Below the pieces are notes generated by a model. That model was not told the origin of the DNA and ran no database searches. It worked only from the letters and a program-made list of their open reading frames with translations. A stretch of DNA of 13,162 nucleotides from NCBI GenBank assembly GCA_964577255.1, contig CAZNYM010000048.1:1-13162 (forward strand). The letters are read 5' to 3'. This DNA is from Micavibrio_C sp964577255. GTDB lineage: Bacteria; Pseudomonadota; Alphaproteobacteria; Micavibrionales; Micavibrionaceae. The translations under genes were made by a program, and so were the position numbers. Below, piece after piece: positions 7,723 through 13,162 of the stretch (positions within the stretch are counted from its first letter, which is position 1; each line of letters starts with the position of its first letter).

Positions 7723-9287
7723 ATGTCCGTTTCTCTTGAACAAGTTATCGAGATTAGCCGCATCGTTCACCGCCAGGTGCGCGATGCGTTCAAACCGCTT
7801 AGCCTATATTTCATCGCGCACAACGAAGGACGCAGGCGCGAGGCGCTGGCCATGGCCGCGCAGGACATCGTTGGCCACCCGGCCTCCGAGACCGCCCTGC
7901 ACATCCTGCAGAAGATGCCGCCCGCAACCGAGGAGTCGGCGCTGCTAGGCATCGCGGTCGCACGCGAAAACCTGTTCCTGGGCCTCGCCTGGCGCAATTC
8001 GCTGCTGGCGATGTGCACCATGAACACCGATCACTTCGACAGCNNNNNNNNNNGGCCCAGGCGCGCCGGCAGGCCTACTTTCTGGCCTGGCACGCCATCG
8101 ACGCCTTCGAATATCAGAGCAGCAAAGGCGGATCGTTCCGCCGCTCGGCCGAGATCATCATCCGCCGCCGCAATGCCCTTGAGATGGCGCGCGCCAACAT
8201 GAAAGCGGACATTTTCAGCGCCGTCATGTCGGCCCTGCAGGGCGATCGCGAAGCGATCCGCGACATCGCGCGCATGCGCGCCTTCAACGCCCTGCAACCG
8301 CGCAGCGGCATGATGCCGGAATATTACCCTTACATGCTGGTAATGGAGGCGACCGAGATGGCGTTCCAGAGCCTGTCGCGCAAAGCGCTTTCCAAGCGCG
8401 CCCTGATCCCCGCCGCGCTGCGGCTGGCGCTTGAGATCAGCAAGGCTTACGACGATGAGTCGCTGATGCCGTGGCTGACCTTCTGCGAGCCAGCGCAGGA
8501 CATGGCCTGGCGCGGCTACGGCCCCGCGCATATCCTGAGCGCCGCGATCAACACCAGCCCGCATACGGCGGTGCAGACCACGGGGCAGCTGGCGGGCTAC
8601 ATCATCAATGTCGAGCCAGCGTCGTTCTTCGACATTCGCGGCGCCTTCAGCGCGTTCGCCGACGACGAGATCAACGGCAAGGTGCACGAAAAGATCGTCG
8701 ATTCCATTTTCGAAGACATCCTAGCAACGGGGCTCAAGGAAAAGAACGTCGACGCCCTGCTCAAGCTCGCCAACAAGCAGAACGAAGACCTGACGGAGGG
8801 ACGCGTCGCCGGCTGGTGCGCCTCGGCTCTGCAGGCGGCGGCGCGCGCCTTCGACATGCATTACGAGCGCGAGGGCGAGGCTGAGAACGCCGCGCGGCGC
8901 AAATTCCGCGACGAACGCACCCATACCGCCTGGAGCGACCTGCGCATACTGGGCAACAAGGTACTCGAGCAGCAGCGCCAGGGCGAAATCGTGACGCTGT
9001 CGCGCGTGGCCGAACTGTCGGGCAAAGACAGCAATCTTGAAAGCGTGCGCAAGTCCATCGACATGACGCTCAAGGATCCTTCGTTCCAGAGCCGCCTGAA
9101 GGCGGCAAGCGAACTGAGCAACAGCGTGGCGCCGCGCCCGCGCGGCCCGGGACTGGAAGCGCGGCCCGGCGGACCGCGCGGCCCCGCGCCGCAGGCGAGC
9201 CCCGCCCTGGGCAAGACCCGCACGATCACCGAAAGCGGGCAGCGGCATCAGGAAAAAGAAGACGGCAAGCAAGGCGCCGTGGAATGA
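7723..9287 (+). CDS. Hypothetical protein, interrupted by an assembly gap
   Basis: I do not recognise this family. Before the N run there are 107 codons in one frame (ATG 7723 to 8043). After it, 410 codons run in another frame from 8055 to the TGA at 9285-9287. Composition and style match on both sides and the second part has no start of its own, so I read it as one gene of about 520 residues with a gap of wrong length. It appears soluble and mostly helical, with no signal peptide or membrane segment. Conspicuous segments are WHAIDAFEYQ shortly after the gap, CEPAQDMAWRGYG (around 8488-8526) and WSDLRILGNKV. The last 55 or so codons are rich in Pro, Gly, Arg and charged residues and probably disordered. 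It is transcribed away from fabI and ends in a strong terminator, so it is probably monocistronic. No function is assigned. Confidence 0.75.
8044..8053. other. Assembly gap (10 N) inside the hypothetical gene
   Basis: Ten undetermined bases interrupt the coding sequence. The upstream frame ends on a complete codon at 8043 and the downstream frame resumes with a complete codon at 8055, leaving eleven positions between them. If the gene is intact, the real missing length must leave a remainder of two when divided by three, so 10 is a placeholder or a wrong estimate. Confidence 0.95.
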
Positions 9288-9312
9288 AAAAGGCCCCGGC
9301 AGGGGCCTTTTT
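9287..9312. terminator. Intrinsic, probably bidirectional terminator
   Basis: A perfect inverted repeat: five A, GGCCCC, the loop GGCA (9298-9301), GGGGCC, five T. It starts at the last base of the hypothetical gene's stop codon and lies 22 bases beyond the stop of the convergent lipoprotein gene. The flanking A and T runs provide a U-tract on either strand, so it can end both transcripts. Confidence 0.93.
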
Positions 9313-9334
9313 ACATGATCTTAACCGCAAAAAC

Positions 9335-9808
9335 TTATTTCACGACTTCCCAGCTGCCGTCGGGCTGCTGGCAGACCGTGCCGTAGGCATGCTGCTGCTT
9401 GCCAGCGACGGTGACGTTGGTCTGGTATTCGCGGCAGTAACGGCCGCCATTGTCCTTACCGTCGCGGGTGGGCGTAATGGTGCCACTGTTGCCGCTTTCC
9501 GGGTTGTTCCAGGTGATCTGCTGGCCGATCGGCGCGGTGTAGGCGCTTTGGGTAGCGCGCTGCATGTACATCTGGTCGGCGCGGTCAAGCGAGGCACCGA
9601 TCGAGCTACCCATCACCGAGCCCAGAAGCGCGCCCGCGCCCGTGGCCCAGAGCTGGCCCGAACCCTTGCCCACCTTGGAGCCAAGTATGCCGCCGATGAC
9701 GGCACCCGAAGCCATGCCGACATTTTCCTTGTTGAAGGTCGCCTGCTGGCAGGCGCCGAGGCCCAGGGCAGCCACGAGAACGGAGACCAGAACGAATTTC
9801 TTGAACAT
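9335..9808 (-). CDS. Glycine-zipper outer-membrane lipoprotein, 17 kDa surface antigen-like
   Basis: From the ATG at 9808 this is a 157-residue lipoprotein. A basic start (MFKKF) precedes a hydrophobic stretch and the lipobox LGAC, with Cys20 as the lipidated residue. Residues about 30-74 form a glycine zipper (GAVIGGILGSKVGKG and GAGALLGSVMGSSIGA), as in the Rickettsia 17 kDa antigen and related envelope proteins. The C-terminal part (ITWNNPESGNSGTITPTRDG, then YCREYQ and YGTVCQQPDGSW) resembles the RT0821/Lpp0805-type surface proteins and holds two cysteines that could pair. Its role is structural or unknown. The frame is open to 9853, but that start would put fifteen polar residues before the signal peptide. 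The sequence GGAAAGAG before 9808 gives a plausible ribosome binding site. It is divergent from pdxH and convergent with the hypothetical gene. Confidence 0.85.
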   Translation of the reverse strand: MFKKFVLVSVLVAALGLGACQQATFNKENVGMASGAVIGGILGSKVGKGSGQLWATGAGALLGSVMGSSIGASLDRADQMYMQRATQSAYTAPIGQQITWNNPESGNSGTITPTRDGKDNGGRYCREYQTNVTVAGKQQHAYGTVCQQPDGSWEVVK

Positions 9809-9846
9809 GGGATTTTCTCTTTCCGCCCTTACATCCGGGCACAAAA

Positions 9847-9875
9847 TTGACAATACTATCTAGCAAAGGAACTAT
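9847..9875 (+). promoter_or_regulatory. Weak candidate promoter for pdxH
   Basis: A consensus TTGACA at 9847-9852 is followed after 17 bases by AACTAT (9870-9875), which matches the -10 consensus at only three positions. If it is used, transcription would begin after the ATG at 9874 and translation would have to start at the ATG at 9916. The call is therefore tied to the start-site question for pdxH. Confidence 0.22.
9865..9870 (+). promoter_or_regulatory. Possible ribosome binding site of pdxH
   Basis: AAAGGA lies three bases before the ATG at 9874. The purine match supports this start, but the spacing is shorter than usual. The alternative ATG at 9916 has only GGTAAAAAG in front of it. Confidence 0.4.
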
Positions 9876-10545
9876 GGTCGTTCAAAGTCCAAAAAGTGAT
9901 TTTTACGGTAAAAAGATGCAAAAAATTGACACAATCGAGCGGCTTTCCCGGGCAGAGGACGGGCCGGACGACCCTATGGCCCTGTTCGCGGCGTGGATGA
10001 ATGAAGCGGAAGGATCGGAGATCAACGATCCCAACGCCATGAGCCTTGCGACCATCGATCCGGATGGCCGACCGAGCCTGCGGATCGTGCTGCTGAAACA
10101 GTTCGACGCGCGCGGCTTCGCGTTCTTCACCAACCAGCAAAGCCGCAAGGGGCTCGCGTTGGCCGCCCACCCGCAGGCCGCTTTGTGCCTGCACTGGAAG
10201 AGCCTGCGGCGACAGGTGCGGATCGAAGGGACCGTCACCAAGCTGCCGGACCGGGAGTCCGACGATTATTACCAGAGCCGCCCGCACGGCAGCCGCATCG
10301 GCGCGTGGGCATCGGACCAGTCTCGTCCCCTGCCCGGCCGCGCGGCGCTGGTGGAAAAAGTCGCGGCGCTGATGAAGACCTATCCCGAAGGCGGGGCCAT
10401 CCCCCGCCCGCCGCACTGGGGTGGCTATCGCCTGGCGGCGGACTATATCGAGTTCTGGCATGACGGCGCCGACCGCCTCCACACCCGGCTTGTCTATAAA
10501 CGCGCCGGAAGCTGCGGCTGGGAACGCCTGATGCTCTATCCTTGA
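9874..10545 (+). CDS. pdxH: Pyridoxamine/pyridoxine 5'-phosphate oxidase
   Basis: PdxH is a cytoplasmic FMN enzyme that oxidises pyridoxine or pyridoxamine 5'-phosphate to pyridoxal 5'-phosphate, the last step of vitamin B6 synthesis and salvage. From 9874 it has 223 residues (E. coli 218). Landmarks are NDPNAMSLATID (51-62), the FMN-binding RIVLLK (70-75), FFTNQQSRKG (84-93), RRQVRIEG (112-119), SRPHGSRIGAWAS (135-147), WGGYR (182-186), and the family signature IEFWHDGADRLHTR (192-205). The C-terminus WERLMLYP resembles the usual W..RL.P ending. Three starts are possible: TTG 9847, ATG 9874 and ATG 9916. I chose 9874 for its AAAGGA and for N-terminal length, but its spacing is only three bases. 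The gene is divergent from the lipoprotein gene and followed by htpG after 47 bases. Confidence 0.93.
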   Translation: MVVQSPKSDFYGKKMQKIDTIERLSRAEDGPDDPMALFAAWMNEAEGSEINDPNAMSLATIDPDGRPSLRIVLLKQFDARGFAFFTNQQSRKGLALAAHPQAALCLHWKSLRRQVRIEGTVTKLPDRESDDYYQSRPHGSRIGAWASDQSRPLPGRAALVEKVAALMKTYPEGGAIPRPPHWGGYRLAADYIEFWHDGADRLHTRLVYKRAGSCGWERLMLYP

Positions 10546-10567
10546 AAACCGCATCCTTGAAAACCGT
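10538..10567 (+). repeat. 15-base tandem direct repeat at the pdxH stop
   Basis: ATCCTTGAAAACCGC (10538-10552) is followed at once by ATCCTTGAAAACCGT (10553-10567), with 14 of 15 bases identical. The first copy contains the last codons and TGA stop of pdxH; the second repeats them in the spacer before htpG. Fifteen bases is five codons, so the copies are in phase. It looks like a replication-slippage duplication. Confidence 0.9.
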
Positions 10568-10592
10568 CACAGAAATTGCCATATTGCAAACC

Positions 10593-12512
10593 ATGACCAA
10601 TACCACAGAAACCCTCGAAAAACTCTCCTTCGGCGCCGACGTATCCCGGCTGCTGGATATCGTGGCCCATGCGCTGTATGCCAACCGCGACGTGTTCCTG
10701 CGCGAGCTGGTTTCAAACGCGGCCGACGCCTGCGACCGGCTGCGTTACCAGGCGATCGCTAAGCCGGCCTTGACGGCGGGCGCTTCGGATTTCCGGATCC
10801 GCATCCGGCGCGAGCCTTCGTTCCGCCATCTGGTGGTGGCCGACAACGGCATCGGCATGAACCGCGACGAGCTGGTGAAAAATCTCGGTACTATCGCCTG
10901 GTCGGGCACGGCCAAGGTGATGGAGGAGCTGGGCAAGGCGGCGACGAAAGAAGAGAAAATGAACCTGATCGGCCAGTTCGGGGTCGGGTTCTATGCGAGC
11001 TTCATGGTTTCCGACCAGGTGCGCGTGGTCAGCCGCGCCGCCGGAACTAAAGAAACATGGCTGTGGGAATCCGACGGCCGCACCGGCTTCGGCGTGCGCG
11101 CGGCGACGCCCGAAGAGTGCGCCTACATCGAAGACGGGCGCGGCACCGCGGTGATCCTTAAGATCAACGACGATGCCAGCGAATACCTGCTGGACGCCAA
11201 ACTGAAAGAGATCATCGAAACCTATTCCGATCACATCAGCGTGCCCATTTTCCTGGGTGAAGACAAAGACAAGCCTGTCAACAACGGCACCGCGCTGTGG
11301 ATGCGGTCCAAAAACACCATCACCGAAACGCAATATACCGAATTTTACCGCCATATCGGCCACGGGATGGACGAGCCGCTAATGACGTCGCACTGGCACG
11401 CGGAAGGCAAGATCGAATACACCGCGCTGCTGTTCATTCCGACCATGCGGCCGTGGGATCTGTACGACCCCACCCGCAAAAGCTCGACGCGCCTGTATGT
11501 CAAGCGCGTGTTCATCACCGACCACGCTGAAGGGCTTATGTATTCGTGGCTGCGCTTCGTGCGCGGCGTCATCGACAGTGAAGACCTGCCGCTAAACGTC
11601 AGCCGCGAGATGCTGCAGCACAACCCGGTGATCGACAAGATCCGCATGGGCGTGGGCAAGAGAATCCTGACCGACCTCGACAGGCTGGCGCACGAAGACG
11701 AAATGGCTTTCGGCACCTTCTGGGGCCAGTTCGGCGCGGTGCTGAAGGAAGGGCTGTATGACGCCACCGCCCACCGCGAGGACCTTCTGAAGGTCGTACG
11801 CTTCTATTCGACGCACGAAGACGGGAAACTGGTTTCGCTCGCGGATTACAAAGCACGGATGAAGCCGGAACAGGAAGACATTTATTATATCAGCGGCGAA
11901 AGCATCGAGACGCTGCGGAACAGCCCGCAGATCGAGGGCTTCCGCGCACGCGGACTCGAGGTGCTGTTCTTCACCGACACGATCGACGATTTCTGGCTGC
12001 AGAACGTGCCGGACTACGAAGGGAAATCGTTCAAATCGGTGACCAAGGGACATGTCGACCTGTCGAAATTCCGGCAGCCGGGCGACGAAGCGGACAAGAA
12101 AACCGATCCCGCTGCGTGGGAGAAAGACGAGGGCCTGCGCCGCCTGAAGGCAATCATCGAGGAAACACTCAAAGAAGAGATCGGCGCGGTGCGTTATTCC
12201 GACCGGCTGATCGAGTCCCCGGTGTGTCTGGTGGCGGCGGACAACGAGGTCGATCTGCGCATGGAGCGCGTCCTGCGGATACACCAGAAGTATAACCCGC
12301 ATTCCCTGCGCGAGCTGGAGGTAAACCCGGAGCATCCCTTGATCCGCCGCCTGTCAGGCATGGCGGCGCAGGGTCCGACCGGGGAAACCCTGGCCGATGC
12401 CGCGCATCTGCTGCTGGATCAGGCCCGTATCATCCAAGGCGAGCCGGTGCCGAATCCCGCCGCTTTCGCCCGGCGCCTGGCGCAATTCATGGAACGAGGC
12501 ATGGCGGCCTGA
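10593..12512 (+). CDS. htpG: Molecular chaperone HtpG (bacterial Hsp90)
   Basis: HtpG is the cytosolic bacterial Hsp90, an ATP-driven dimeric clamp that remodels client proteins. From the ATG at 10593 it has 639 residues (E. coli 624). The N-terminal GHKL ATPase domain shows helix motif RELVSNAADACDRLRY with Glu38, Asn42 and Asp45, ADNGIGM with Asp84, the lid segment NLGTIAWSGTAK, GQFGVGFYASFMVS (about 127-140), and GRGTAVILKI. The middle domain includes RVFITD and the conserved LPLNVSREMLQ with its catalytic-loop Arg. The C-terminal dimerisation domain ends near NPEHPLIRRL and a short helical tail; there is no eukaryotic MEEVD. The frame is open back to a TTG at 10542 overlapping the pdxH stop, but those extra residues are not family-like. 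No Shine-Dalgarno is obvious at 10593. It probably shares a transcript with pdxH; I see no heat-shock promoter. Confidence 0.95.
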   Translation: MTNTTETLEKLSFGADVSRLLDIVAHALYANRDVFLRELVSNAADACDRLRYQAIAKPALTAGASDFRIRIRREPSFRHLVVADNGIGMNRDELVKNLGTIAWSGTAKVMEELGKAATKEEKMNLIGQFGVGFYASFMVSDQVRVVSRAAGTKETWLWESDGRTGFGVRAATPEECAYIEDGRGTAVILKINDDASEYLLDAKLKEIIETYSDHISVPIFLGEDKDKPVNNGTALWMRSKNTITETQYTEFYRHIGHGMDEPLMTSHWHAEGKIEYTALLFIPTMRPWDLYDPTRKSSTRLYVKRVFITDHAEGLMYSWLRFVRGVIDSEDLPLNVSREMLQHNPVIDKIRMGVGKRILTDLDRLAHEDEMAFGTFWGQFGAVLKEGLYDATAHREDLLKVVRFYSTHEDGKLVSLADYKARMKPEQEDIYYISGESIETLRNSPQIEGFRARGLEVLFFTDTIDDFWLQNVPDYEGKSFKSVTKGHVDLSKFRQPGDEADKKTDPAAWEKDEGLRRLKAIIEETLKEEIGAVRYSDRLIESPVCLVAADNEVDLRMERVLRIHQKYNPHSLRELEVNPEHPLIRRLSGMAAQGPTGETLADAAHLLLDQARIIQGEPVPNPAAFARRLAQFMERGMAA

Positions 12513-12631
12513 GAACGAGGTCCTATACCAGCGTGCTAACACTTAATAACGTTTTACTTTGGGGCGCGCCGGGGGCTATGGTGAGGTTCAAGCGTATAAC
12601 TATGAGAATTTTTTAGGACGGGGAATTTCTC
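12513..12631. promoter_or_regulatory. Intergenic region between htpG and the TetR gene
   Basis: This 119-base spacer holds an AT-rich patch (about 12536-12560), a GC-rich patch, then a second AT-rich patch with TATAAC at 12595-12600 that could be a -10 box; no good -35 lies at the right distance. No clear intrinsic terminator for htpG is visible. The 3' end carries an imperfect inverted repeat around the TetR ribosome binding site. Confidence 0.4.
12604..12631 (+). promoter_or_regulatory. Imperfect inverted repeat over the TetR-gene ribosome binding site
   Basis: GAGAA (12604-12608) can pair with TTCTC (12627-12631), with a few further A-T pairs after one mismatch. The loop contains AGGACGGGGA, the ribosome binding site, and the right arm touches the ATG at 12632. 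It might be an autoregulatory operator or an RNA hairpin; the arms are short and the function is inferred. Confidence 0.3.
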
Positions 12632-13162
12632 ATGGCCGGGAAAGCACAGAAACGCAAACAGGCGCCGCGCCGCGAGCCCTGGCAGCGGGCCGCGATGGCC
12701 GCCTTGGATCTGGCCGCCGAAAAAGGCTGGGACAATGTGACACTTGAGGATGTGGCGCGCCGCGCCGGTACCGATGCCGCCGCCCTTCGCGCGCTGTATG
12801 CAGACAAGCGGGATCTGGTTCCCGTGATTTCACAATATATGGACGCGGAGATGGAAGCCGACAGCCGGGAGCTAGCGGCGGACATGGCCGTACGCGACCG
12901 CCTGTTCGACGTGATGATGGCGCGTTTTGAAGCGCTGAATCGCCACCGCGCCGGCATTGTTTCCATCATGGGCCAGGTTGTCACCAGCCCGCGCGACTTG
13001 CTGTCGTTCTTCCCTTCCCTGCGCGGATCGATGCAGAAAATCGCCGTGCTGGCGCATCTGCCCGAGGGTGGCCTGTGCGGGGAGACCCGGAGCATGGCGC
13101 TGCTGGCGGTTTATCTGGCCACGCTCAAGACCTGGCGCGGCGACGACAGCGCTGACCTGGCC
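12632..13162 (+). CDS. TetR-family transcriptional regulator (partial, runs off the right edge)
   Basis: The reading frame from the ATG at 12632 is open for 177 codons to the window edge with no stop. A basic N-terminus (GKAQKRKQAPRRE) leads into a TetR DNA-binding domain: helix 1 around AALDLAAEKGW (23-33), then the helix-turn-helix VTLEDVARRAG (36-46) and ALRALYADKRDLV (51-63), where LYADK corresponds to the family's YYHFxxK segment. The C-terminal region (RDRLFDVMMARFEALNRHRAG and LKTWRGDDSADLA) resembles alphaproteobacterial TetR proteins with COQ9-like similarity. Ligand and targets are unknown. AGGA (12615-12618) and GGGGA (12620-12624) precede the ATG and support this start. Canonical TetR proteins have about 190-220 residues, so only the tail is probably missing. 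Autoregulation is common in the family and may use the inverted repeat upstream. Confidence 0.85.
   Translation, partial: MAGKAQKRKQAPRREPWQRAAMAALDLAAEKGWDNVTLEDVARRAGTDAAALRALYADKRDLVPVISQYMDAEMEADSRELAADMAVRDRLFDVMMARFEALNRHRAGIVSIMGQVVTSPRDLLSFFPSLRGSMQKIAVLAHLPEGGLCGETRSMALLAVYLATLKTWRGDDSADLA

Noticed and set aside
8031..8687. Minus-strand open frames opposite the hypothetical gene
   Set aside because: They run through the N gap, show shadow composition, and have no ribosome binding site or family motif.
8013..9287. Treating the post-gap frame as an independent gene starting at 8013
   Set aside because: Its proposed first codons are out-of-frame sequence of the upstream gene and it would read through the N run; one gapped gene explains the data better.

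Overview
The window looks like ordinary housekeeping chromosome from a GC-rich Alphaproteobacterium. The evidence is the xseB-ispA-dxs gene order, FabI and AroC encoded together, a PdxH of the proteobacterial type, a 17 kDa-antigen-like glycine-zipper lipoprotein, and a TetR protein with a C-terminal region reminiscent of alphaproteobacterial TetR/COQ9-like proteins. I cannot assign an order or family from sequence alone. I see no insertion sequence, prophage, CRISPR array, tRNA, rRNA or defence system.

Left arm (1-3666, plus strand): the 3' end of xseB, then ispA, dxs and a HAD-family phosphatase. Gaps are 24, 4 and 2 bases, so this is a tight operon. Dxs makes DXP, the first committed intermediate of the MEP isoprenoid pathway. 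IspA condenses the resulting C5 units into prenyl diphosphates. The HAD protein has no assigned substrate and uses a TTG start.

Centre (7587-3663, minus strand): fabI, aroC and sppA, that is fatty-acid elongation, chorismate synthesis and a membrane signal-peptide peptidase. The sppA start lies seven bases after the aroC stop. The sppA stop overlaps the HAD-gene stop in a shared TTAA, so the two operons converge with no space between them.

Right arm: divergent from fabI is a plus-strand gene of unknown function (7723-9287). It is interrupted by a 10-N assembly gap that shifts its apparent reading frame, and it ends in a strong hairpin terminator that faces the convergent lipoprotein gene (9808-9335, minus). 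Divergent from the lipoprotein gene are pdxH and htpG on the plus strand, separated by a 15-base tandem duplication. After a 119-base spacer, a TetR-family gene opens and runs off the right edge.

The least explained item is the gapped unknown gene. The other points of interest are small: the overlapping stops, the duplication, a possible hairpin over the tetR ribosome binding site, and the HAD gene in an isoprenoid operon. I did not find evidence for a new multi-gene system.
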